A DNA stretch of 41,364 nt from an uncultured Clostridia bacterium (GTDB lineage: Bacteria > Bacillota > Clostridia > Oscillospirales > Acutalibacteraceae): NCBI GenBank assembly GCA_944383955.1, contig CALWRP010000110.1, forward strand, positions 1-41,364, in the 5' to 3' direction. The notes under the pieces are model-generated. The model was not told the origin of the DNA. It saw only the letters and a list, made by a program, of their open reading frames with translations, and did not search any database. A program made the translations under genes and the position numbers. Positions 8,858 through 16,812 of this stretch are shown here, piece after piece. The stretch's first letter is position 1, and each line of letters starts with the position of its first letter.

Positions 8858-9595
8858 TCAGCGCAGATAGGCGGCGTCGGCGTAGCCGAGGGCGTCCTGG
8901 TAGCCGACGACCGCCCAGCCCTTCCACTCGCCGTACACCATCACCGACGCGCCGCGCGGGATGCGTGCCACGACGGGGGCGTGCAGATCCGGGCGGGCGC
9001 GCAGGTTGAGCGGGCTCTCTTTCGTCACGACGACGGCGCAGCGCGGCGGCTCCGTCTCCGCGATGTAGGGAAGGCCGAAATAGATCGTCAGCCCCTCTGT
9101 GAGGTTGGCGGCGATCTCGCAGATATGCGAGCGGATCCAGTTCGCTCCCGCCTCATTGTCGTGGTATTCCACCTCGGCGAGCACGGCGGGAGCGTTTGTT
9201 TTCGTCACCTCCACCAACTTCGTCGTGGGCAGAGCCTGCACGCGGTTCGGGTCTAGGGCGATCTTTTTGTAATTCTCGGCGAGAATCGTGGCCGCCCGCT
9301 TGCCGCGCGCGCTGTAGGGATAGTAATACATATCCGCGCCGTTGAGCTGCCCGCTCATCGACTCGCCCGCCGCGTTCGAGTGCAGGGCCAGATGCAGATC
9401 GTAATTGCCCGCGTTCGACTGGCGGATCACCTCCGCCAGGCTCTCCCCGATTTTGCTGCGGGTGAAGCGGATGGCGTTGGCGCGCAGCATCGGCTCCATC
9501 GCGTCGGCCACCTCGTTCATATACTGCTGTTCGTTGCCGCCGCCCACATACTGGTTGAAGGGCTGCAGGGACGGGCTGAGAAAAATGATTGGCAT
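8858..9595 (-). CDS. N-acetylmuramoyl-L-alanine amidase (Amidase_3-like) with C-terminal SH3b domain
   Basis: 245 residues. Amidase_3 core at about 1-180: LHLALHSNA (His68, His72) and AEVEYHDN (Glu141 or Glu143, His145) supply zinc and catalytic groups. The canonical first zinc motif (DPGHGG) is replaced by SPSLQPFN, as in a clostridial subgroup I recall. A bacterial SH3 domain (about 188-245, LNLRARPDLHAPVVARIPRG) should bind the wall. There is no signal peptide, so it is either released by lysis or sporulation, or acts in the mother cell. It would cut the lactyl-peptide bond of peptidoglycan. RBS GAAGGAGA precedes the start. The polysaccharide deacetylase gene lies 41 bp upstream on the same strand and is probably co-transcribed. 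Confidence 0.88.
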   Translation of the reverse strand: MPIIFLSPSLQPFNQYVGGGNEQQYMNEVADAMEPMLRANAIRFTRSKIGESLAEVIRQSNAGNYDLHLALHSNAAGESMSGQLNGADMYYYPYSARGKRAATILAENYKKIALDPNRVQALPTTKLVEVTKTNAPAVLAEVEYHDNEAGANWIRSHICEIAANLTEGLTIYFGLPYIAETEPPRCAVVVTKESPLNLRARPDLHAPVVARIPRGASVMVYGEWKGWAVVGYQDALGYADAAYLR

Positions 9596-9636
9596 ACGTT
9601 CGTGTCTCCTTCTCCATAGCGTTCGGGAGGCTTTTC

Positions 9637-10518
9637 TTACTCCGGCAGGTACGAGCCGAAAAACTCCTCGCTCGAGCAGTCCGGCGGGCGCAGCCTGCGC
9701 CCGATGCCGAAGAGGGAGGAAGCGTCCCGTGTGATATAGCTTATGCGGCTGTCGCAGGTAAGGGTGCAGCGAAAGCCGAGGCTTTTGACGATCGCCTCCT
9801 CGCCCTCGCCGATGGAGCCGAAGGGATAGACGAAGCAGGAAGCCGGGGCGCCGAGCTCCGCCTCCATCCGCTCCTGCATCCTGCCGAGGTCCTCGCGGAG
9901 CACGGCGGCGTATGCCTCCTCGCTCTCCCCCTCCCTGCGCCCGCTGCCGAGGCGGCCGTTCTCCGCGCTGTGGAGGTTGTAGGTGTGGTTTTGCAGCTCG
10001 ACCAGGCCGCTGCCGAGCATCTCCCGCATTCTCTCCCAGGTGAGGGTGGAGTAGGCGGCGTTCTCCTCGCCGGTCTCGCTGTACCGATCGGCCCAGCAGC
10101 CGATGGGGGACACGATGATCTTCATACCGTACCGCTGCGCGAGCGGGAAGGCGTAGACATAGTTGTTGTAGGCCCCGTCGTCAAAGGTGAGCAGGATCGG
10201 CTTTTCCGGCAGCTGGCCCGCGCCGTCCGCCCAGGCCAGCAGGTCGGCGATGTGCACCGGCGTGTAGCCGTGCTCCCGCAGATAGACAAGGTCGCTCTCG
10301 AAGAGCGCGGGATCGATCACATACGTCCCCTGCAGGCCCGGATCGCGCAGCAGGCCGTGATACATGACGGCGGGCAGCGCGACGCCGTTCTCCGGGACGG
10401 TGGACGCGGGCCGCGAGAGCGCGGCCGATCGCGCCAGCGCTCCGGCCCAGCAGCCGAGCGCCAGGGCCGCCGCCACGGCGGCGATCCTCCAAAAACGAAG
10501 CCGAAACGAAGCGAACAT
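9637..10518 (-). CDS. Polysaccharide deacetylase (NodB domain), membrane-anchored
   Basis: 293 residues. Residues 9-33 form a signal anchor with no clear cleavage site. The NodB core shows motif 1 TFDDG (111-115, Asp113 base and Asp114 metal ligand), motif 2 NHTYNLHS (His178 and His183 metal ligands) and motif 3 YPFG. It would remove acetyl groups from an extracellular glycan, peptidoglycan GlcNAc or a secreted polysaccharide. The order deacetylase then amidase on the minus strand suggests a small wall-remodelling unit. Its Shine-Dalgarno is the 3' arm of the hairpin at 10519-10562, so translation and upstream termination share sequence. Confidence 0.9.
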   Translation of the reverse strand: MFASFRLRFWRIAAVAAALALGCWAGALARSAALSRPASTVPENGVALPAVMYHGLLRDPGLQGTYVIDPALFESDLVYLREHGYTPVHIADLLAWADGAGQLPEKPILLTFDDGAYNNYVYAFPLAQRYGMKIIVSPIGCWADRYSETGEENAAYSTLTWERMREMLGSGLVELQNHTYNLHSAENGRLGSGRREGESEEAYAAVLREDLGRMQERMEAELGAPASCFVYPFGSIGEGEEAIVKSLGFRCTLTCDSRISYITRDASSLFGIGRRLRPPDCSSEEFFGSYLPE

Positions 10519-10562
10519 AAAAAATCCCTCCCCATGCCATGCTTATGCACGGCGGGGAGGGA
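10519..10562 (-). terminator. Hairpin with T-tract between malic enzyme and deacetylase; 3' arm doubles as RBS
   Basis: On the minus strand TCCCTCCCC (10562-10554) pairs with GGGGAGGGA (10533-10525), followed by TTTTTT and at once by the deacetylase ATG. The shape is that of a Rho-independent terminator for the malic enzyme gene, which ends at 10576. The 3' arm GGGGAGGGA is also the only Shine-Dalgarno for the deacetylase, 6-7 nt from its start. When the hairpin forms, both read-through and initiation should be blocked. Confidence 0.8.
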
Positions 10563-10575
10563 TATGACGCGGAGG

Positions 10576-11748
<1,173 letters not shown>

Positions 11749-11961
11749 GTGACTGTTCCCTCTTCCGTGCTGAAATCCGGCGGTCTCCGGGCGGGAGCCG
11801 CGGTCTGCTTCCTATTATAGATCAGAAACGCGGCGCGGAAAAGGGAGAACGCACGATTTTTTTGCCGCGCGCCCTTTTCAGCCGCCGGGCCGCGCGGGGT
11901 CGCCGGCCGCAGCTCCGCGCCGAGTTCGCGCGAAAAGCGGCGGGCACAGCCGGGCGGGGAA

Positions 11962-12684
11962 TCAGAGCTCCTCGAGAATCTCGCCGCGCACGGAGATGGT
12001 CGTCACGTGCCAGGGCAGCTGCTTGCCGCTCGCGGCGAGCGCCTTCTGCACGGCCGCGACGATCCCGCCGCAGCACGGCACCTCCATGCGCACGACGGAG
12101 ACGCTGCGGATGTCGTTGCGGCGCAGGATCTCGGCCAGCTTCTCGCTGTAGTCGGCGCTGTCGAGCTTCGGGCAGCCGATCAGCGTGACGCGGCCGCGCA
12201 CGAACCTCTGATGGAAGGCGGCGAAGGCGTAGGCGGTGCAATCGGCGGCGATGAGCAGCTTCGCGCCGTCGAAGTAGGGGGCGCTGACGGGGGCGAGCTT
12301 GATCTGCACCGGCCACTGGCGCAGCTCGCTGGCAGGCTCCGCCCCGGGCAGGGCGGAGGCGGGCGTGGACGCGGGCGCGGCGGGCGGCGTCAGGGCGCGG
12401 GACTGGCTGCCGGGGCAGCCGCACGGAAGGGGCGTTTCCGCCAGCCTGTTCTTTTTCGCCTCCTCCACGGCGGCGGCGTCATAGGCGGGGGCCTCGCGCT
12501 CCTCGAAGGTGATGGCGCCCGTGGGGCAGGCGGGCAGGCAGTCGCCGAGGCCGTCGCAGTAGTCCTCGCGCAGGAGGACGGCCTTGCCGTTCACCATGCC
12601 GATCGCGCCCTCGTGGCAGGCCTGCGCGCACGCGCCGCAGCCATTGCATTTTTCCGCGTCAATGTGTATAATTTTTCTGATCAT
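11962..12684 (-). CDS. 4Fe-4S dicluster ferredoxin-type protein with C-terminal ATP/metal-site-like domain
   Basis: 240 residues. The N-terminal ferredoxin module has Cys13, Cys16, Cys19 and Cys23 (CNGCGACAQAC) and a second, unusual cluster motif CDGLGDCLPACP (Cys43, Cys49, Cys53). A CGCPGS Cys motif follows at about residue 90, then a Pro/Ala-rich linker, then a domain with LIAADCTAYAF, LIGCPKLD and VPCCGG. This architecture is common in anaerobic Clostridia and is usually annotated as a 4Fe-4S binding protein of unknown role. The C-terminal Cys residues suggest another metal site. It probably transfers electrons in the cytosol. A promoter with an extended -10 (TGGTATGCT on the minus strand, near 12752) and a palindrome at 12773-12788 precede it. 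Confidence 0.88.
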   Translation of the reverse strand: MIRKIIHIDAEKCNGCGACAQACHEGAIGMVNGKAVLLREDYCDGLGDCLPACPTGAITFEEREAPAYDAAAVEEAKKNRLAETPLPCGCPGSQSRALTPPAAPASTPASALPGAEPASELRQWPVQIKLAPVSAPYFDGAKLLIAADCTAYAFAAFHQRFVRGRVTLIGCPKLDSADYSEKLAEILRRNDIRSVSVVRMEVPCCGGIVAAVQKALAASGKQLPWHVTTISVRGEILEEL

Positions 12685-12772
12685 AGAAATTCCTGTCCTT
12701 TCCTTGTGTGCCGGTTTTCGGGTTTGCTTGCCTCATTGTGCTCTCAGCATACCACAGAGGGAGCGGAAAGGA

Positions 12773-12788
12773 TGTTGGAATTCCAACA
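12773..12788. promoter_or_regulatory. 16-bp perfect palindrome in the divergent ferredoxin / sigma-factor gap
   Basis: TGTTGGAATTCCAACA is fully symmetric. It lies 20 bp upstream of the minus-strand extended -10 of the ferredoxin gene and 83 bp before the sigma-factor start, the usual place for a dimeric regulator. The cognate regulator is not identified. Confidence 0.6.
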
Positions 12789-12870
12789 AATCAAGCAAAA
12801 AATTTTTTGGATATCTCTGCAATAAAATGAGCGTCCCATGCAATCTATTGATGACAGGAGAAAAACGGAC

Positions 12871-13452
12871 ATGATTTTCTTCACACTCAGCGAACCGGCC
12901 GCACAGCGCGGACCGGCCTGGAATGAACAGCAGACGGAGCGGCTGATCGTCTCGATCGCCGGCGGGGACACGGCCGCCCTCGAAACGCTGTATCACCTGA
13001 CCCAGGCCCCGCTCTATGCGTACCTGCTTTCCCTGTTAAAGAACAGTGCCGACGCGCGGGACGCCCTGCAGGACACCTACCTCGACGTTTTCACCGCCGC
13101 CGGGCGGTACCGGCCCGAGGGGCACTCGCGGGCCTGGCTGTACGCCATCGCCCGGAACAAGGCCATGATGACGCACCGCCGCCGGAAAATCCGCGGCGAG
13201 GTGCCCGAGGAGGCCGGCCCGGAGCCGTGGGAGGATCCGAGCCTCTGCCGCGAGGAGCGCCTGGTGCTCTCCGCCGCGCTGCAAAGCCTCAGCGAGGAGG
13301 AGCGGCAGATCGTCACCCTGCACGCGGTATCCGGCTTTCGCTTCCGCGAGGTCGCTTCGTTTTTGGAGCTGCCGCTGAACACTGTTCTTTCCAAGTATCA
13401 CCGCGCCATGAAACGGCTGCGCAGACAGCTTTCAGAGGAGGAGGGCGTATGA
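12871..13452 (+). CDS. ECF-type RNA polymerase sigma factor
   Basis: 193 residues from ATG 12871, chosen because AGGAG lies 10 nt upstream. The in-frame ATG at 12838 has no ribosome binding site. Sigma region 2 (about residues 45-100: ALETLYHLTQAPLYAYLLSLLKNSADARDALQDTYLDVF) and region 4 (about 135-185: LSEEERQIVTLHAVSGFRFREVASFLELPLNTVLSKYHRAMKRLR) are joined by a short linker, the two-domain ECF layout. Its stop TGA overlaps the ATG of the next gene (ATGA), so the two are translationally coupled. The partner is a membrane anti-sigma with an RsgI-like domain, which implies control by an envelope signal. Confidence 0.93.
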   Translation: MIFFTLSEPAAQRGPAWNEQQTERLIVSIAGGDTAALETLYHLTQAPLYAYLLSLLKNSADARDALQDTYLDVFTAAGRYRPEGHSRAWLYAIARNKAMMTHRRRKIRGEVPEEAGPEPWEDPSLCREERLVLSAALQSLSEEERQIVTLHAVSGFRFREVASFLELPLNTVLSKYHRAMKRLRRQLSEEEGV

Positions 13453-15452
13453 AAAACAAGGAAATCAAGCGCTGGCTCAACAGCGCCGCGCAGAAAAGCG
13501 CCCCCGACGTTCTCGGCTCCGTCCTCTCTGCCTGCGAGCAACAGAAAGGAAGGAATTTTGTGATGACGAACGCAGCTACCAGCGAATCCCCGCGCAAAAG
13601 GGCAGGAATCCGCGGCCTCGCCATCGGACTTGCCGCTCTCTGCCTCCTCCTCGTGGGAGGGATCGGAGGCTTTCTCGGATATCAGAACGTGTACGCCGTC
13701 GACTCCATTGTCGCGTTTGACGTGAACCCCAGCATTCGCCTCGAGGTCAGCCGCCAGGAGAAGGTGCTCTCCGCCGAGCCGCTCAACGCGGACGCCTCGA
13801 AGATCCTGTTCGACATGGACCTCACGGGCACCGATCTCAACGTGGCGACGAACGCCATCATCGGCTCGATGCTGCGCAACGGCTATCTGAGCGATATCGC
13901 CAACTCGATCCTCATCACCGTGGAGAACGGCGACGAGGCGAAGGCCGCCGCCCTGCAGCAGCAGCTTGTCGACGAGATTGACCAGATCCTCGGCTCGAAC
14001 AACATCGAGGGCTCCATCCTCAGCCAGACGCTCTCCGTGAGCGACGAGCTCAGGAGCAAGGCCGAGGCCTGCGGCATCTCCACCGGCAAGGCCTCCCTCA
14101 TCGAGGGCATTCTGGCCGAAAACACGCAGTATACCTTCGAGGAGCTCGCCGTCCTCTCGATCCGCGAGCTCAACATCCTGGCCAACGCCGGGGAGATCAC
14201 CACCGTGGCCAGCAGCGGCTCCGTGAGCACACAGGGATACATCAGCGAGACCGAGGCCCGCGACACGGCCCTGGCCGACGCCGGGCTCTCCGCCTCCGCC
14301 GTCACCGTGCAGAAGCTCTCTCTCGACTGGGAGGACGGGCGCGTCGTCTACGACGTGGAGTTCTACGACCAGAAGACGACGTATGAGTATGAGATCGACG
14401 CGACCTCCGGCGAGATCGTCAAGCGCGAGACCGAGGTCAGCCCGCTGGCCTCCGGCGACGTGATCGGCCTCGAGGCGGCGAAGGAGGCCGCCGTGAAGGA
14501 CGCGGGCGTCTCCTCGCCCACCTTCACCAAGGCCGCGCTCGACCGCGACGACGGCCGCAGCCTCTACGAGATCGAGTTTGTCAGCGGCGGCACGAAGTAT
14601 GAGTACGACATCGACGCCCTCGACGGCAGCGTGCTCTCGAAGAAGACCCGCGCCGTCTCCTCTTCCTCCTCCGGCTCCGGCACGGACGGGCTGATCGGCG
14701 AGGAGGCCGCCCGCCAGGCGGCGCTCACCGACGCCGGGCTCTCCGCCTCCGACGTCACCTTCGGCAAGGTGGAGCTCGACCGCGACGACGGCCGCTGGGA
14801 GTATGAGATCGAATTCTACACGGCGGCGGGCAAGTATGAGTATGACATCGACGCCGCAACCGGGGCCATCCTCAAGCGGGAAAGCGAGACCGCGCAAACC
14901 GGCGCGAAGCCCTCCGGCTCCACGTCCTCCGCTCCGGTCTCCTCCGGCACGACATCCTCCGGCACGGCCTCTTCCGGTACGACGTCCTCCGCTCCGGCCT
15001 CCTCCGGCACGACGTCCTCCGTCTCCGTCTCGGAGAGCCGCGCGAAGGAGCTGGCGCTGCAGGACGCGGGCGTGGACGCCTCGGCTGCCACGTTCACCCA
15101 GCTCGAGCTTGAGCGCGACGACGGGCGCTGGGAGTATGAGATCGATTTCTACGCAGGCGGCACGGAGTACGAGTACACCATCGACGCGCAGAGCGGAGCG
15201 ATCCTCAAGCGCGAGAGCGACTACGATCCCTCCGACGCTCCCTCCACGGCCGGCGTGACCGTCTCCATGGACGAGGCGAAGGCGCTGGCCCAGGCCAAGG
15301 CCCCCAACGCGACGCTGATCGAGATCTCCTTCGACCACGACGACGGCATTCCCATCTATGAGGGCGAGCTGCGCGAGGGGAAGACGGAGTATGAGTTTGA
15401 GATTGACGCCAGAAACGGCAGCTTCCTGAAATGGGAAACGGACTACGACTGA
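13449..15452 (+). CDS. RsgI-like anti-sigma factor with five extracellular PepSY repeats
   Basis: 667 residues. Residues 1-50 form a small cytosolic domain expected to hold the sigma factor. A single transmembrane helix lies at about 54-77. An RsgI middle-type domain follows (about 80-215: VYAVDSIVAFDVNPSIRLEVSR and a Lys/Asp-rich helical tail). Then five PepSY-like repeats begin at about 262, 338, 415, 525 and 604, each with the pattern alpha helix, (D/E)RDDGR.(Y/W)E.(E/D)F, then YEYxIDAxxGxIL. A low-complexity Ser/Thr/Pro/Gly linker lies between repeats 3 and 4 (about 483-523). In known RsgI proteins the outer part senses polysaccharide. Here PepSY repeats stand in that place, so the signal may be a protease or wall component. 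The next T-rich or hairpin stop is at 15520. Confidence 0.88.
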   Translation: MKNKEIKRWLNSAAQKSAPDVLGSVLSACEQQKGRNFVMTNAATSESPRKRAGIRGLAIGLAALCLLLVGGIGGFLGYQNVYAVDSIVAFDVNPSIRLEVSRQEKVLSAEPLNADASKILFDMDLTGTDLNVATNAIIGSMLRNGYLSDIANSILITVENGDEAKAAALQQQLVDEIDQILGSNNIEGSILSQTLSVSDELRSKAEACGISTGKASLIEGILAENTQYTFEELAVLSIRELNILANAGEITTVASSGSVSTQGYISETEARDTALADAGLSASAVTVQKLSLDWEDGRVVYDVEFYDQKTTYEYEIDATSGEIVKRETEVSPLASGDVIGLEAAKEAAVKDAGVSSPTFTKAALDRDDGRSLYEIEFVSGGTKYEYDIDALDGSVLSKKTRAVSSSSSGSGTDGLIGEEAARQAALTDAGLSASDVTFGKVELDRDDGRWEYEIEFYTAAGKYEYDIDAATGAILKRESETAQTGAKPSGSTSSAPVSSGTTSSGTASSGTTSSAPASSGTTSSVSVSESRAKELALQDAGVDASAATFTQLELERDDGRWEYEIDFYAGGTEYEYTIDAQSGAILKRESDYDPSDAPSTAGVTVSMDEAKALAQAKAPNATLIEISFDHDDGIPIYEGELREGKTEYEFEIDARNGSFLKWETDYD

Positions 15453-15519
15453 CGGCAAAGCCTTCTCGGCCGCAGGGGCCGCGTCGTGTCCAGAGAGAAA
15501 AGCGATAGAGACAGAAGTG

Positions 15520-15556
15520 GAAAGCCCTGCTCGGTTCTGCACCGGGCAGGGCTTTC
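15520..15556 (+). terminator. Hairpin after the anti-sigma gene
   Basis: 11-bp stem GAAAGCCCTGC / GCAGGGCTTTC with an inner CGGT/ACCG extension. The T-tract is weak (CTTTCG), so termination efficiency is uncertain. Confidence 0.6.
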
Positions 15557-15887
15557 GCGCTGTGCCGGAAAATCTGCCGGAGACAGGCTTCCGCTATCAC
15601 AGGCAGGAGCGTAAACGCTCCGGGAAGAGGCGTTTTGTGCGCGGGTACGGTTGTTCCGCCGGATCGCGCGCCGCTCAAATTCGAACGAGACTGCGGTGCC
15701 CGGCGCTTGCCCAGCCAGCCTGCCGCTGGCCCTCGCCGCCCCGCGTCGTTTCCGGGTGAACGCCGCGGGGCGCCGGCGATCCGCGCCTGAGGCGGCAGGC
15801 AGGCTCCGGAGCTCACATCCCCGAAGAGCTGTATTCCGCCGGCAGGCTTCATTTGCCGGAAAAATTGCCATTTCTATGTTGCAGCCA
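15557..15887. other. 330-bp gap with no recognisable gene
   Basis: GC-rich, with several short inverted repeats (for example GAGCGTAAACGCTC at 15607-15620), but no open frame with an RBS and no RNA family that I recognise. Confidence 0.5.
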
Positions 15888-15916
15888 TTGACAAAGCGAA
15901 GCTTTGCTTCTATAAT
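15888..15916 (+). promoter_or_regulatory. Consensus sigma-A promoter for the marR-mate unit
   Basis: TTGACA (15888-15893), 17-bp spacer, TATAAT (15911-15916). Both boxes are perfect, 33 bp before the MarR start codon. Confidence 0.92.
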
Positions 15917-15928
15917 TACCATTGGTAA
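15916..15928. promoter_or_regulatory. Palindromic operator overlapping the -10 box
   Basis: TTACCATTGGTAA has two perfect 6-bp arms around a central T. It starts on the last base of the -10 box and covers the transcription start, where a MarR dimer would block the polymerase. The spacer of the same promoter carries a second inverted repeat GAAGCTTTGCTTC. Confidence 0.75.
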
Positions 15929-15948
15929 CTATTTGAGGGGGAAGGCAG

Positions 15949-16398
15949 ATGACAAACGAAAAAATCAAGGCCCTCTTTGACGCCTGCTATCAGGCCAAGC
16001 GGGTCCGGGATCTGCTCCCGGCTCTGCCCAGGGGCGTCATCCCGTCGTATATTCAGTATCTGGATACGATCGCTTCGCTGGAGAAAAAGGGAGCGGGCGT
16101 CAAGGTCTCCGATATCAGCGACGCGCTCAGCCTCCCGCGCCCGGGCGTCACCCGCACGGTGAAGGCGATGGAGAAAAAGGGCTATCTCTGCAAGGTAACC
16201 TCCCCGGAGGACGGGCGTATCACCTACGTTTCCATCACGCAGGCCGGAAGGGAGCTGTCCCGCAAATACAATGAGCTGTATTTCGAGCGTCTCGCTCCGT
16301 TTCTCGCGGATCTCTCCGAGGAGGACGTCGACTGCACGATCCGAACGATTGCGCGGTTTTATCAAATCATGGCGGAAAGGAGAACCACCGTTGAATAA
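15949..16398 (+). CDS. MarR-family transcriptional regulator
   Basis: 149 residues. Winged helix-turn-helix in the middle: VKVSDISDALSLPRPGVTRTVKAMEKKGYLCKVTSPEDGRITYVSITQAGREL, with the recognition helix at about 62-78 and the wing DGR at about 86-89. Helical ends should form the dimer interface. RBS GAGGGGG lies 9 nt upstream. The stop codon overlaps the TTG start of the MATE gene, so regulator and exporter are co-translated. This is the common arrangement in which MarR represses its own operon until a toxic ligand binds. The palindrome over its own promoter fits autorepression. Confidence 0.92.
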   Translation: MTNEKIKALFDACYQAKRVRDLLPALPRGVIPSYIQYLDTIASLEKKGAGVKVSDISDALSLPRPGVTRTVKAMEKKGYLCKVTSPEDGRITYVSITQAGRELSRKYNELYFERLAPFLADLSEEDVDCTIRTIARFYQIMAERRTTVE

Positions 16399-16642
16399 GA
16401 GCAACGCAGATTTCACACAGGGAAGCATTCTGAAAAAGCTGGTATGGTTCATGGTCCCCATCCTCGGGGCCCTGATTCTGCAGGCCGCCTACGGAGCCGT
16501 CGACCTGCTGGTGGTGGGCCGGTTCGGCTCCACGTCCGGCCTCTCGGCGGTCTCCACGGCGGTCGGCATCCTGCTGAACGTCGGCTTCTATTGGTATTTG
16601 AACCGCCGGAACGGCGTGGCGCGGCAAGCAGAAAAGCTTTGA
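16391..16642 (+). pseudogene. MATE-family efflux transporter, reduced to 83 residues
   Basis: Starts at TTG 16391 behind GAAAGGAG, overlapping the MarR stop by 8 bases. The first 60 residues are a clear MATE N-terminus (FTQGSILKKLVWFMVPILGALILQAAYGAVDLLVVGRFG and SGLSAVSTA). Full transporters have about 450 residues and 12 helices. Here the frame passes after about residue 62 into GILLNVGFYWYLNRRNGVARQAEKL, which looks like a MATE C-terminal end. A large internal deletion is therefore likely and the product cannot transport. A terminator carrying a motif seen at another broken gene begins 15 bp after the stop. Confidence 0.85.
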
Positions 16643-16656
16643 CGCCGAATCAACCA

Positions 16657-16701
16657 GGGACCGTTTTGAGCGCCGCCCGCTCAAAGCGGTCCCGTTTTTT
16701 T
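16657..16701 (+). terminator. Strong Rho-independent terminator after the MATE remnant
   Basis: GGGACCGTTTTGAGCG pairs with CGCTCAAAGCGGTCCC (one G-T pair) around a CCGCC loop, followed by GTTTTTTT. The first 15 bases recur exactly at 23457-23471. Confidence 0.93.
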
Positions 16702-16742
16702 CCCGCGCCGGAAGAGAGCCCGGCGGCCTGGCTGCGTTTTGT

Positions 16743-16771
16743 TTGCGAACAGGCCGCGGCTGTGCTATGAT
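16743..16771 (+). promoter_or_regulatory. Promoter for the PucR-type regulator
   Basis: TTGCGA (16743-16748), 17-bp spacer, TATGAT (16766-16771), 41 bp before the start codon. Confidence 0.7.
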
Positions 16772-16812
16772 AAAGAAAACGAGAGCGCAGCTTGCGGCAG
16801 GAGGTGGTATCC

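Noticed and set aside
13398-15542. 714-codon open frame on the minus strand over the anti-sigma gene
   Set aside because: It is a mirror of the GC-rich third positions of the sense gene. The sense strand has a clear TM helix, RsgI and PepSY repeats; the antisense product is low-complexity and has no RBS.
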